Below are positions 1 through 8,404 of a stretch of DNA of 20,964 bases, one piece after another (position 1 is the stretch's first letter; the number at the start of each line of letters is the position of its first letter). A program made the position numbers and the translations under genes. Under the pieces are notes generated by a model, which saw nothing but the letters and a program-made list of their open reading frames with translations, made no database searches and was not told where the DNA came from. Source of the DNA: a virus; the IMG/VR virus record IMGVR_UViG_3300027553_000008, positions 1 to 20,964 of that record; one strand, given 5' to 3'.

Positions 1-717
1 GACATCCTTAGCGGAGGATTCCCTTGCCAACCATTTAGCGTTGCAGGAAAAAGAAAAGGAACAGAGGATGAACGCTACTTGTGGAAAGAGATGCTTAGAG
101 TTATCGGAGAGTGTAAACCCCGTTGGGTCTTGGGAGAGAACGTTCGGGGGCTTGTTAATTGGTCGGAAGGATTGGTATTCGAAACGTGTTGCTCTGACTT
201 GGAAGCTATTGGGTACTCCGTCCAATCGTTTATTATACCATGTTGTGCCGTCAACGCTCCCCACAGACGCGACAGAGTGTGGATTGTTGCTAAAAACACC
301 GACTGTGATGGACGGGGAAGTAACAAGCGGCAAGAAGAATCCAAAGAGTGGGGATTCGGGAACGTTAGCACAGGAGGTAATGAGCGAATACAAGCCGACT
401 ATGAAAAAAATAGGTTTGCTTTTAACTCCAACAACATCGGAACCAGTTCACGACACGGAGAAGTTCAAAGCAAGAATGGAGAAGTACCCAAACGGGACAA
501 CAATGCCCAATTTGGCAACGCAAGTAATGACTGGGAAAAATTCCCAACTGTCTCCCCTGTTTGTGGAAGAGATGATGGGATTCCCAAAGAATTGGACGGT
601 ATTACCTTTCCAAGGTGGAGAAGAGATAGCATTAAAGGATACGGCAACGCCATAGTGCCACAAGTAGCACATCGTATATTTGAGTCTATCAAGGATTACG
701 AATCCATGTTAAAATAA
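1..717 (+). CDS. C5-cytosine DNA methyltransferase, 5'-truncated by window edge
   Basis: This enzyme methylates cytosine at C5 in a specific DNA site. In phages it usually protects the genome from host restriction. The frame is open from base 1, so the start lies upstream. Numbered from base 1, residues 5-16 are the motif IV loop GGFPCQPFSVAG with catalytic Cys9. Motif VI (Glu46-Asn47-Val48) follows, then the motif VIII-like HRRDRVW (88-94). The variable target-recognition region spans about 98-180. Motif X is GNAIVP (215-220), and the gene ends at TAA 715-717. The AdoMet-binding motif I is outside the window. The C-terminal half, ending in SIKGYGNAIVPQVA, fits a family common in Bacteroidota phages as I remember it. 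It lies just upstream of the terminase genes. A second long frame overlaps it (see the 41-655 entry). Target specificity cannot be read from the sequence. Confidence 0.94.
   Translation, partial: DILSGGFPCQPFSVAGKRKGTEDERYLWKEMLRVIGECKPRWVLGENVRGLVNWSEGLVFETCCSDLEAIGYSVQSFIIPCCAVNAPHRRDRVWIVAKNTDCDGRGSNKRQEESKEWGFGNVSTGGNERIQADYEKNRFAFNSNNIGTSSRHGEVQSKNGEVPKRDNNAQFGNASNDWEKFPTVSPVCGRDDGIPKELDGITFPRWRRDSIKGYGNAIVPQVAHRIFESIKDYESMLK
41..655 (+). CDS. Overlapping +2-frame ORF inside the methyltransferase gene
   Basis: This frame is open from the window start to TAG 653-655, so it has no stop across about 650 nt of the methyltransferase gene. The first start candidates inside the window are TTG 41 and ATG 68, but translation could begin upstream. 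The product does not look random. It has WYSKRVALTWKLLGTPSNRLL, with two later 'LLxTPT' segments (LLLKTPT and GLLLTPT), and ends with LSPLFVEEMMGFPKNWTVLPF. The last segment resembles the 'LNPxFVEWLMGFPxxWT' motif near the C-terminus of another group of phage C5 methyltransferases. I also recall similar database proteins overlapping methyltransferase genes, but this cannot be verified here. It could be a real overprinted gene, part of a frameshifted methyltransferase, or a fossil of one. Expression is unproven. Confidence 0.45.
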   Translation: MQEKEKEQRMNATCGKRCLELSESVNPVGSWERTFGGLLIGRKDWYSKRVALTWKLLGTPSNRLLYHVVPSTLPTDATECGLLLKTPTVMDGEVTSGKKNPKSGDSGTLAQEVMSEYKPTMKKIGLLLTPTTSEPVHDTEKFKARMEKYPNGTTMPNLATQVMTGKNSQLSPLFVEEMMGFPKNWTVLPFQGGEEIALKDTATP

Positions 718-733
718 CATAGAATAACATAGA

Positions 734-1051
734 ATGCCATTTATAAAAGGGAACACACAGGGCAAAGGAAGACCAAAGGGAAAAAACAATAAGGTAAGCG
801 AAGCAAGCAAATCATTGTTTGTTGGCATAATGGAGGAGGAATTAGATCACGTACATAACAGTTTGCAACTACTAAGGGAAGAAAGCGCAGAAAAGTATCT
901 AAAAGCTCTAAGTAGTTTGTTCCCATACTTCATGCCTAAACAGTTAGAGCAAGACGTTACTATTAATGAACCACAAGGGAAACCTTCTTGGTTTGACGAA
1001 GTGTTAGCGAATGAGGATTCATCAGAAGACAACCCACTGCTAGAAGAGTGA
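734..1051 (+). CDS. Putative terminase small subunit (DNA-recognition)
   Basis: A 105-aa protein starting at ATG 734, 16 nt after the methyltransferase stop. The N-terminus KGNTQGKGRPKGKNNK is a basic, glycine-rich segment seen at the start of many phage small-terminase-like or DUF5681-type proteins. A helical middle section follows, then an acidic tail (NEDSSEDNPLLEE). Its stop overlaps the GTG start of the large terminase (GTGA, 1048-1051), which implies translational coupling. Small terminases bind the packaging site and regulate the large-subunit ATPase. The call rests mainly on position and the basic N-terminal motif. No helix-turn-helix is obvious, so another DNA-binding role is possible. 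Confidence 0.68.
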   Translation: MPFIKGNTQGKGRPKGKNNKVSEASKSLFVGIMEEELDHVHNSLQLLREESAEKYLKALSSLFPYFMPKQLEQDVTINEPQGKPSWFDEVLANEDSSEDNPLLEE

Positions 1052-2199
1052 AGCAGCCCAAAAGTTATTATGACTTAAAGTCAAACCGGAAGCGCATTGC
1101 TTGCTTGCAAGGTGGAACGCGTAGCGGAAAGACTTGGAGCAGCTTGCAGGTCTTAATAGAGATATGTTATAACAACGTCAATTCAGGATTAGTCATAACA
1201 GTTGTGCGTAGAACGTTTCCATCATTACGCGGATCAGTACTGCGTGACTTCATTGAGATACTACAAAAGGAAGGAGTGTATAGTGAGGCTTACCACAACA
1301 AGACAGAAAGCACATACGACTTATTCGGCAATACTTGGGAGTTTATAGCCGTAGAGCAGGAATCGCGGATAAGGGGAAGGAAGCGAGATATACTTTATTG
1401 TAACGAAGCTAACGAGTTGTCATTTGATATGTTTACTCAGCTTTTATTAAGAACCACTTGGAAGTGTGTATTGGATTTTAACCCGTCGATGGAGTACCAT
1501 TGGCTGTACGACCATGTAATACCTAGGGAAGATTGCGCGTTTTTCCAAAGCACTTATAAAGACAATCCACATTTAAGCGAAGAAACTGTCCAAGAGATTG
1601 AACGCTTAAAAGAAACAGACGATAACTATTGGCGCATCTATGGGTTAGGCGAAAGGGGAGTGTCTAAGACTACAATATTCCAAACGCATCAATATGTTAA
1701 CCTACCTGAGAATGTGGACTTCGTTGCTTATGGTCTTGATTTTGGTTTCGCGTCCGATCCTGCTGCACTTGTTGCAGTGTATGCAAGGGGGGATGAGCTG
1801 TACATAGAGCAAAAGCTATATTCAGGTGGGCTTACAAATCAAGACTTAGCGAGAGAGTTTGAAAAGCTAGGCATCACACGTCATCAAGAAATAATTGCAG
1901 ACAGCGCAGAGCCTAAAAGCATTACGGAATTGCACCGTATGAGTTACAATGTAAAGCCTGCAAAGAAGGGAGCGGACAGCATACGCAATGGCATTGACAT
2001 AATGCGCAGGCATAAGTTGCACATAAAGGATGATAGCCTAGATGTACAGAAAGAGTTTAGAAACTATCAGTGGATGACAGACAAGGATGGGCGCACATTG
2101 CCAACGCCAAAGGATGCGTGGAATCACAGCATAGACGCAATACGTTACGTGTGTTTAAATAAGCTTGCCCACAGAAACCGATCATATTACATAAGATGA
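1048..2199 (+). CDS. terL: Terminase large subunit (ATPase-nuclease)
   Basis: The packaging motor: it cuts concatemeric phage DNA and pumps it through the portal into the prohead. This 383-aa protein has the normal architecture and length for the Terminase_3 (PBSX/XtmB-like) group. Walker A is GGTRSGKT (22-29). Walker B with the catalytic glutamate is DILYCNEANE (114-123). A coupling-type LDFNPS follows near 142-147. The RNase H-like nuclease domain starts around 225, with Asp231 in LDFGF, Asp285 in IIADSAEP and Asp363 in HSIDAIRY as the likely metal ligands. The start is GTG 1048, overlapping the upstream stop. The end overlaps the next gene's ATG by ATGA (2196-2199). Assignment is secure; the packaging strategy (cos or headful) cannot be read here. 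Confidence 0.96.
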   Translation: MKQPKSYYDLKSNRKRIACLQGGTRSGKTWSSLQVLIEICYNNVNSGLVITVVRRTFPSLRGSVLRDFIEILQKEGVYSEAYHNKTESTYDLFGNTWEFIAVEQESRIRGRKRDILYCNEANELSFDMFTQLLLRTTWKCVLDFNPSMEYHWLYDHVIPREDCAFFQSTYKDNPHLSEETVQEIERLKETDDNYWRIYGLGERGVSKTTIFQTHQYVNLPENVDFVAYGLDFGFASDPAALVAVYARGDELYIEQKLYSGGLTNQDLAREFEKLGITRHQEIIADSAEPKSITELHRMSYNVKPAKKGADSIRNGIDIMRRHKLHIKDDSLDVQKEFRNYQWMTDKDGRTLPTPKDAWNHSIDAIRYVCLNKLAHRNRSYYIR

Positions 2200-2783
2200 A
2201 AATTACTTTACCGGACGATTGGCACGAAGTAACGCTTGAAAAATACAAGGAGTTGTGGCAAGTGTACGAACGAGAAACAGAATCCTATGCAGCCGTTAGG
2301 CGATCAATTGAAGTGTTGGCAGGGTTAGCACCTGGAACGCTTGAGCATGTGGAATGGGGAGATTTAGCAAAAGCTACAGAAAAAATACATTGGTTTCTAT
2401 CTGAGCCTGACGCACGTACAATGCAAATGCCTTTGCAGAACATCATAACACACAAGAACAAGCAGTACGGGTTTATACCGGATTGGTCAACCTTGACAGT
2501 GGGTGAATTTGCAGACATAGAAACATACATGCAGGATAGTACATTTAAAAATTTAGAGCATATCATGTCTATTCTGTACAGACCGATTGCACTAATCCGC
2601 GATGACTGTTATGAGATAGAACTATACAAGCCTGACAAAAAGAGAGCAGAGGATATGCTAACCTTGCCAATGAACGTAGTAATGGGTGCGCTTGTTTTTT
2701 TTTGCAACATAGAAAAGGCATTAGCTATCACTACGCAACAATCTTTAGTCAGAAAGGAGCAGACGAACAGCAAAAAAGTGTAG
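2196..2783 (+). CDS. Bacteroidota phage assembly-chaperone-like protein, frame-0 product
   Basis: A 195-aa protein beginning MKITLPDDWHEVTLEKYKEL. The pattern of an N-terminal 'LPDDWxEVTLxxYxEL', a central 'xxFIPDWSTLTVGEFADIETYM', then 'ILYRPI' and 'MGALVFFCNIEKAL' matches a protein family I know from many Bacteroidota phages. No enzymatic motif is visible. A T9 run at 2695-2703 falls inside codons for Val-Phe-Phe. The -1 frame continues through conserved-looking sequence to 2950, as in the G/GT tail-assembly chaperones of lambda-like phages. If the ribosome does not slip, translation adds 27 residues after the slip and ends at TAG 2781-2783. The tail-chaperone role is inferred from this two-frame layout and from the tail genes that follow, not from a recognised motif. 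Confidence 0.75.
   Translation: MKITLPDDWHEVTLEKYKELWQVYERETESYAAVRRSIEVLAGLAPGTLEHVEWGDLAKATEKIHWFLSEPDARTMQMPLQNIITHKNKQYGFIPDWSTLTVGEFADIETYMQDSTFKNLEHIMSILYRPIALIRDDCYEIELYKPDKKRAEDMLTLPMNVVMGALVFFCNIEKALAITTQQSLVRKEQTNSKKV
2695..2703 (+). promoter_or_regulatory. T9 slippery run, predicted -1 frameshift site
   Basis: Nine consecutive T residues read in frame 0 as G-TTT-TTT-TTT-T, that is codons GTT TTT TTT TGC. The heptamer T TTT TTT at 2696-2702 satisfies the X XXY YYZ rule in the zero frame. Slippage by -1 enters the open frame ending at 2950. No strong downstream pseudoknot was recognised by eye. Transcriptional slippage on the homopolymer is an alternative. Confidence 0.65.
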
Positions 2784-2950
2784 GTAGTAAATGGGGATGG
2801 TATGCTATCATTCATGAATTAGCAGGTGGGGATGTCCTGAAAATAAATGCTGTAACGGAATTATATATAGAAGTGGTACTTAACTTCATGTCTTATGAAA
2901 AAGACTTGCAAGTCAGCAAAAACGTAAAAATAGATGCAAACAATAACTGA
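2702..2950 (+). CDS. -1 frame extension of the 2196 gene (frameshift product)
   Basis: An 82-aa reading frame whose conserved-looking part is SKWGWYAIIHELAGGDVLKINAVTELYIEVVLNFMSYEKDL; it resembles a small protein family found next to the upstream gene in Bacteroidota phages. There is no in-frame ATG before the late MSYEKD. The only early start codon is TTG 2702, which is itself part of the T run. That points to translation by -1 slippage at U UUU UUU (2696-2702), giving a fusion of 169 residues from frame 0 plus 82 residues, about 251 aa. The last 17 nt overlap the next gene's start at 2934. Alternatives are independent initiation at TTG, or a homopolymer length error in the assembly that split one gene. 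Confidence 0.72.
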   Translation: MQHRKGISYHYATIFSQKGADEQQKSVGSKWGWYAIIHELAGGDVLKINAVTELYIEVVLNFMSYEKDLQVSKNVKIDANNN

Positions 2951-3398
2951 CATAAACAATATGCTCAAGGCAATTGTACAAGACCACCAGGTACTAAAAA
3001 GCTTTCAGACATTCACTATCGACACGCTCGACATGCAGAAGCTTAACGTCACGGATTACCCGTTGCTATACGGTCAGTGTACAGGAGCGCAAATCAATGG
3101 TGGCGACACAGTTCTTACCTATGAAATTATTGTTGGTGACTTAGTGATTGAGGAGCAGCAGGATCACATCACCGAAATCTATTCCGAAACGCTTTTGTTG
3201 CTGCAAGATGTCGCAAGTCAATTTGTCTTTAACATGAATGTTGGAAGTTTGGTAGAAGGAAACAATTGGTCGTTTCTACTGCCTTTGAACTGTCAGCCAT
3301 TTACAGCACGTTTTGATAACAGCCTTACAGGGTGGAGTACGCAGTTTGATATAAAGCTGCCAAATCCAATCAATCTATGTGAAGCCCCTTATGGATGA
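2934..3398 (+). CDS. Tail-completion / connector-like structural protein
   Basis: A 154-aa protein starting at ATG 2934 inside the end of the preceding -1 frame. It alternates strands and helices. A 'YPLLYGQCTGAQINGGDTVLTYEIIVGDLV' core is followed by a 'EIYSETLLLLQDVASQF' helix and a closing 'LTGWSTQFDIKLPNPINLCEAPYG' segment. The last part resembles conserved ends of small virion proteins in flavobacterial phages. The size and the position directly before an HK97 gp10-like protein suggest a tail terminator or head-tail joining role. That assignment is by context. I see no enzymatic motif or signal peptide. The stop overlaps the next gene. Confidence 0.6.
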   Translation: MQTITDINNMLKAIVQDHQVLKSFQTFTIDTLDMQKLNVTDYPLLYGQCTGAQINGGDTVLTYEIIVGDLVIEEQQDHITEIYSETLLLLQDVASQFVFNMNVGSLVEGNNWSFLLPLNCQPFTARFDNSLTGWSTQFDIKLPNPINLCEAPYG

Positions 3399-3999
3399 TT
3401 TAACAATCAACATATCAGTAGATGGCAAAGATTACGATTTAGAATTGTATGCCTTTGTGCAGGCGTGTAAAAAAATAGGCGCGAAAATCGTAGTTCAGGC
3501 ACGAGCAAATCTAGCAATGCAGGACAAGATTGTTACAGGAACACTTGCTGATGGCTTGTATTTTAGTCTGACAGAAACGGATGATGGCTTGACTATGCAG
3601 TTTAAAGGTCACGCACCTTACTATGATTTTGTAGAACAGGGCGTACAAGGTGCAGCCTCAAGCGCAAAAGCACCTAATAGCCCCTATCGCTTTGGTAGTG
3701 GTACAGGTCAAAAGGGTACGTTACAGCCTGCTATAAGAAAATGGATTGTAGACAAAGGCATCAGCAACCAAACATGGCGTGACGCAAAAGGCAGGTTTTT
3801 AAGTTTCGATACTATGTCGAAATGGATTAGCCGATCTGTTTATTTGACCGGTATAAAGCCTTCCTACTACTACTCAATGGCAATTGACGAAACGCTAAAG
3901 CAGGCAATAAGCTTGTTACAAGCAGGTCTTGAGAAAGACATAGACATTTTTCTTAAAGACAATTTTTCACGCACGTATGAAATTTCAATAACTATCTAA
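3391..3999 (+). CDS. HK97 gp10-like head-tail / tail-completion protein
   Basis: About 202 aa if started at ATG 3391 (MDDLTINISVDG), my preferred start. An in-frame GTG at 3379 would add four residues. The sequence has a helix rich in basic residues (QACKKIGAKIVVQARANLAMQDKIVTGTLADGLYFSL), then 'MQFKGHAPYYDFVEQGVQG'. This is the typical layout of gp10-type proteins: helix, 'GxLxxSI/YxSL', 'aYydFVEfGt'. The C-terminal half has 'LQPAIRKWIVDKGIS' and a long helix. Such proteins sit at the head-tail interface of siphophages. Its stop and the next start share one base (TAATG, 3997-4001). The family call is moderate; a virion location is likely. Confidence 0.66.
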   Translation: MDDLTINISVDGKDYDLELYAFVQACKKIGAKIVVQARANLAMQDKIVTGTLADGLYFSLTETDDGLTMQFKGHAPYYDFVEQGVQGAASSAKAPNSPYRFGSGTGQKGTLQPAIRKWIVDKGISNQTWRDAKGRFLSFDTMSKWISRSVYLTGIKPSYYYSMAIDETLKQAISLLQAGLEKDIDIFLKDNFSRTYEISITI

Positions 4000-5357
4000 T
4001 GCCGTATACACTCAATCAATCTACGACAGGTTTACATGGGTCATATGATGATTTTATCTATGTAGTCAAAGACACAGATAACGTAACTGATCCCAAATAT
4101 CGTTATGCGTGTCAAGTGACGGTAGGGTCAACAATAGAGGCAATACTTTTACAGCTTCCTAATAATGCAAACGCAGCAGTATTTAATCTACGGAATGTAA
4201 TTGCACAGGCTGTAAAGCAGGACGAAGACATACTGAACTTAGGTAAATCAAATAGCAATGTTTTAAGCACAAGCACCGATGCCTTTCGCACAATAAGTTT
4301 GGACTTTGGTTATAGCAAAGCAACAAGCGCAGATACAGAACCGACAATAACATTGGGTCAGGCATCAGCAAGTGTTGAGGTAGTCAACGGAAACTTTACC
4401 CTGGCAACCACGGACATAATAGACAACGCAGATAGCGATGAATATGTGCCGGACGCGGACACAAAATATATGCTAAGTGATATTCCCGTTACTGATTTAG
4501 GGCTGAAAACTGATGTGCTTTTTGACGGCATAGCAAAAACAAGTTGGGCAACATTAGCCTTTTTGAACAACTCTGATTCTTTAGCAACACACATTGGCTA
4601 CAGGTATTACAATGGATCAACTGTTTTAAGCACTACGGTTATTGAAAACAGCAGCACGAACGGTGGGCAAGACCCTAGTTCCGCATCGAATGATGGTGAA
4701 CGTTTAATTTACGTAGCAGTCGGGACGGCAAATTTAGCGACACAGACAGCAACTTATCTTAACCCAGGAGTAAGCGATAATAATGGTTGGACTCATTACG
4801 AAGTGGTATTAGGAAGTGCTGCTGATGCTTTTGCAAATCCTGTAAGCCAAACCTATAAATTTTATCGTTTACCATGCACTAAGTTTCAAAGCGCAGATGA
4901 CTTTTATACCGTGCATTGGTGGAACAGCAAAGGAGGTATTGATAATCTAGTTTTTAGTGGGCTTTCTGAACTAGCGCAAAACATGGAGCGCACCGACTTT
5001 AGACAGATTGGAGGAAATAGCTTTGATGCTGATGGCGATGGTACGAATTACGTCAAGTATTCTTATGAAGGTGGTAAGACACAAAGCAAGATTCGCACAA
5101 CAACAACCTTAAAGCTAAACACAGCCTTTGGTAATCCTGATGAACTTGCCCCTTTGATGATGTCATTGCTAAGTAGCGAAAGAGTCTATATCACACCGTC
5201 AAAAGATTATGGGCTAAATGCTAATGAGCAAAACACATACGGATATGTCAGAGGATTTGTGAGCGACAATCAGTTTATGCAAAAGTCAGCAGTTAAAGAT
5301 GGGTTGTCGTCGTATGAGGTAAACATCGAAGTAGCACGTAAAAGAGCAATCCGCTAA
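3999..5357 (+). CDS. Tail structural protein, 452 aa (major tail / sheath-adjacent candidate)
   Basis: A large beta-rich, low-lysine protein with a segment TKFQSADDFYTVHWWNSKGGIDNLVFSGL near residues 295-325. I associate this 'xxWxNxxGGID' signature with structural proteins of Bacteroidota phages. The second half contains an 'SLLSSERVYI' helix and a 'YGYVRGFVSDNQFMQKSAVKDGLSSYEVNIEVARKRAIR' ending. That ending is consistent with a fold related to tail or baseplate proteins. No signal peptide or enzymatic motif is visible. It is joined by TAATG overlaps to both neighbours, so it is probably co-translated with them. The exact role (tube, distal tail or baseplate hub) cannot be settled from sequence by eye. 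Confidence 0.62.
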   Translation: MPYTLNQSTTGLHGSYDDFIYVVKDTDNVTDPKYRYACQVTVGSTIEAILLQLPNNANAAVFNLRNVIAQAVKQDEDILNLGKSNSNVLSTSTDAFRTISLDFGYSKATSADTEPTITLGQASASVEVVNGNFTLATTDIIDNADSDEYVPDADTKYMLSDIPVTDLGLKTDVLFDGIAKTSWATLAFLNNSDSLATHIGYRYYNGSTVLSTTVIENSSTNGGQDPSSASNDGERLIYVAVGTANLATQTATYLNPGVSDNNGWTHYEVVLGSAADAFANPVSQTYKFYRLPCTKFQSADDFYTVHWWNSKGGIDNLVFSGLSELAQNMERTDFRQIGGNSFDADGDGTNYVKYSYEGGKTQSKIRTTTTLKLNTAFGNPDELAPLMMSLLSSERVYITPSKDYGLNANEQNTYGYVRGFVSDNQFMQKSAVKDGLSSYEVNIEVARKRAIR

Positions 5358-8300
5358 TGGCACAGCTTGTCGCAATTGTACAGGGTGGAACTACGCAGTA
5401 CGAATTAGACGTACCTAATATTCCTATAGAGCTAAACTTTCAGTTTCAAGACTTGAACGATCCGCTTGCGAGCAAATCGCCTTACACGTTCAACTTTAAG
5501 CTACCAATGACAAGAACAAATATTAAGTTCTTTTCATACTATCATGATTTTAATGTCAGCTTAGGGTCTTTTCAGCCGACCGTACGTACTAAGGTGCAGC
5601 TTTATGACGAAGGCATTTTAATAATGGAAGGCACGTTGCAATTGTATGCAGCAAGCGACAATGAATTTACAGTTAACATAGTAGAGCAACTAGCAGACCT
5701 ATTCGAACAGATAAGGGATTTATCATGGGAAGAGTTATTTACAAGTGACGCAGGTGTAGACACAGATTTAGACCATGCGCTAAATTGGTCAAACATCATT
5801 AGTTCCTGGACAACTACAAACGATGTGACAACAGGTGGAGTAGGTGCAGGCACAATTGTTTATCCGCTGTCTGATTGGGGGCAAAATTCCACTAATAACC
5901 AAAACCAAGAAGGTATTGGAATGGGTTTTGTTTATGGCGTTAACGGTGTGGGCATGGGAACAAGTGGTGGGCAAGCACCATTAGCAGCTAAAAACTTCAA
6001 GCCTGCCATACGCATACAGTATTTAATTGAATACATCTTTCAATACGCAGGTCTTGTATACAACAGTGCTTTTCTTGATGCAGCAGACTTTCGTAAAATT
6101 TACATGTTTCTTGCTACAGAAACAGAGCGAGCAGTCAGTCGTGCTTCTTACGGATTTAGGGTTGGTTTAAGTTCTAGTCTTGCAATACCTGCTTCAAGTG
6201 CAGGCATATATCAAACACTTGCGTTCACAGATGAATCAAGTTCACCTTTCTTTGATCCTGATGGACTAATAAATGCAGCCGGTGCATTCATAGTTCCTTA
6301 TGATGGCAACTACTATTTGACAAGTCGATTGATTTGTAGCGTGCCAACCGTAACAAGCGCGTCAAATTATAGCGTACAAGCGCGTTTCCTCGTTAATGGT
6401 CAGCCAACATCACAAACAAATCTTACCCAATGCACACCTTTAGAAACATGCCTAGCAGATTTTGCAGCGTTATTAGAATTAAACGCAGGGGATGTTGTGA
6501 CAGTGCAAGCACTGCATAACAATACGTTTGATGGTGTTACTTTTTCCAACACAGATTCATCCGGTGTTTCGCTATTTGCTTTGACTACGTACACGGGGAC
6601 GGCAGGCTTTGTTGATGTGTCTGCGAACTTCCCTGATGTTAGTGTAGACGAATGGCTACGTGCTATTTGCGAAAAGTTTAATTTGATTATGGTGACTAAG
6701 CGCACCGATCCGGGAGTAGTGTTTATAGAGCCTTGGAACGTTTATTGGGAAACAGGCACAACGCGTAAAGACTTTACCGATAAAGTTGATGCAGATAGCA
6801 TAGTCATTGAGCCAACAACAAAATACCAAAAAAAGGTTTACAAGTTTCAGGACGCAGAAGGCAAAGATTTTGTCAATCAATGGTTTCAAGCGCATTATCG
6901 AAAAGTGTATGGACGGTACTATTATGAAAATGATAATGACTTTGCTACAGATACACAGGAGTCAAGCGAGGTATTTCAACCTTTACGACTTAGACCTATC
7001 TATTCCAACATACAAAACACACCACCAAGTTTAATTCCTAATGTGTTGTGTCCTACGTTTTGGGATTGGCACGATGGCAGCAATGGGTCAATTTATCTTA
7101 AACAGTTTGTGGAATGCAAACCTGTTCTTGCTTACTACAATGGCTTACAGGATATAGGCAATGGTGGGCAATTTAATTATGGCGGTACGCTATATGACAA
7201 CTACCCATATTTCGCAGAATACAATACGGTAGGAGTTACTACGACAACGAACAGCCTGCAATGGGGATATAGTTATCCTGATAATTTATACGCACCTTTT
7301 GTCAGTAACGGAAACACGCCTGGCATTACAACCAACTACTTGTTTAATACGTATTGGTTGCGCATGATGAATGAATTGTTTAGCCGATCAAGCAGGTTAA
7401 TGTCTTGTAAGCTAAACTTGACAACAACAGATTTATACAAATTAGAATTTAACGATTTAATTTTTATAGAAGGTTCATATTGGCGCGTTCTATCAATTAG
7501 CAATTTTGCTTTAAATCAAGAGCGTTTATGTAATGCTGAGTTAATCAAAGTAATTGATGCACCAAAGAGCGTAAAGCTTAAAGAATGCAATCAAAGCGTT
7601 AGTTCTTTTAATGTAGACGGCACAGTCAATTTTGTAAATACAGAAACAGGATTAAGTGCAACACCTACAGAACGGTGTTGTATTGCCAATGGTTTTTTGT
7701 GGGACAATACACGGAGCGTTTGTTTTTACTTAACAGGCACAGATACAACAAGTCCAAATCCTAATGCGCCCAGTGGTAAATCTCAGCCATTGCCGTCACG
7801 GAGTACAGCAGCATCAAGCGCAGTACCTGTTGCCGTTCAAAGTGAAAGCTTCGTTTTTGGTAATATTATAGGTGGTGACTATACATTGCGCATGTTTGCT
7901 ACTACCACAAGCGCAACAGCAGTTAATGCCCAATCTGATCAGGGTGAAACTAACATCCCTGTTCCACCGGATACTATAGCCTATGTTTCGTATGATGTTA
8001 CAATGGTGCATGTAGGAGGTAGCGCAGCAAACGTAGGAGAGGCAAGCAACTTTACAGCACGGGTGTCAGTTGCAAACACAAGAGATGCAGCAGCAAACGC
8101 ACCAACATTACGAACAGTAGGTGGCGCACCGACAATAGTAAATACACAAAAAGACAGTGGTGTTACAGCATCAACAGGCGTAACTACAATACAACGTGCA
8201 GCAGGTGCTGACGCAAACTTTACTATAACATGCACGGGCGAAGCAGATGTTAAGGCGCAATGGCTACTCGAAGTAAAAGTGCAATATGTAGAAATTAGTG

Positions 8301-8404
8301 GATTAGATGTAATCACAGATTCTGCTGCGTATTTCAATTTAACAGGCAGTGTTAAAATTCACTTGAATCTGAGCAATAACGAAACACTTGATTTTAACCT
8401 ATGA
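5357..8404 (+). CDS. Large baseplate / tail-tip structural protein, 1015 aa
   Basis: The largest gene in the window. The N-terminus reads like a distal tail or baseplate protein of flavobacterial phages: 'ELDVPNIPIELNFQFQDLNDPLASKSPYTFNFKLPMTRTNIKFF' followed by 'VQLYDEGILIMEGTLQLYAA'. The middle contains a beta domain with a 'VSANFPDVSVDEWLRAICEKFNLIMVTKRTDPGVVFIEPW' segment. That segment resembles the hub-type 'conserved motif then cell-puncturing part' of tail proteins. Around residue 772 there is a cysteine cluster (ERCCIANGFLWDNTRSVCF), then a proline/serine linker and a C-terminal Ala/Thr-rich beta domain, possibly receptor- or carbohydrate-binding. It ends with ATGA overlap to the next gene. 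Placement next to the tape measure supports a tail role. Domain names are inferred. Confidence 0.66.
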   Translation: MAQLVAIVQGGTTQYELDVPNIPIELNFQFQDLNDPLASKSPYTFNFKLPMTRTNIKFFSYYHDFNVSLGSFQPTVRTKVQLYDEGILIMEGTLQLYAASDNEFTVNIVEQLADLFEQIRDLSWEELFTSDAGVDTDLDHALNWSNIISSWTTTNDVTTGGVGAGTIVYPLSDWGQNSTNNQNQEGIGMGFVYGVNGVGMGTSGGQAPLAAKNFKPAIRIQYLIEYIFQYAGLVYNSAFLDAADFRKIYMFLATETERAVSRASYGFRVGLSSSLAIPASSAGIYQTLAFTDESSSPFFDPDGLINAAGAFIVPYDGNYYLTSRLICSVPTVTSASNYSVQARFLVNGQPTSQTNLTQCTPLETCLADFAALLELNAGDVVTVQALHNNTFDGVTFSNTDSSGVSLFALTTYTGTAGFVDVSANFPDVSVDEWLRAICEKFNLIMVTKRTDPGVVFIEPWNVYWETGTTRKDFTDKVDADSIVIEPTTKYQKKVYKFQDAEGKDFVNQWFQAHYRKVYGRYYYENDNDFATDTQESSEVFQPLRLRPIYSNIQNTPPSLIPNVLCPTFWDWHDGSNGSIYLKQFVECKPVLAYYNGLQDIGNGGQFNYGGTLYDNYPYFAEYNTVGVTTTTNSLQWGYSYPDNLYAPFVSNGNTPGITTNYLFNTYWLRMMNELFSRSSRLMSCKLNLTTTDLYKLEFNDLIFIEGSYWRVLSISNFALNQERLCNAELIKVIDAPKSVKLKECNQSVSSFNVDGTVNFVNTETGLSATPTERCCIANGFLWDNTRSVCFYLTGTDTTSPNPNAPSGKSQPLPSRSTAASSAVPVAVQSESFVFGNIIGGDYTLRMFATTTSATAVNAQSDQGETNIPVPPDTIAYVSYDVTMVHVGGSAANVGEASNFTARVSVANTRDAAANAPTLRTVGGAPTIVNTQKDSGVTASTGVTTIQRAAGADANFTITCTGEADVKAQWLLEVKVQYVEISGLDVITDSAAYFNLTGSVKIHLNLSNNETLDFNL

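Noticed and set aside
7981-8337. 118-aa ORF on the - strand
   Set aside because: Antisense shadow of the Ala/Thr-rich end of the 1015-aa tail protein. Its Ser/Val/Ala-rich composition follows from the reverse complement.
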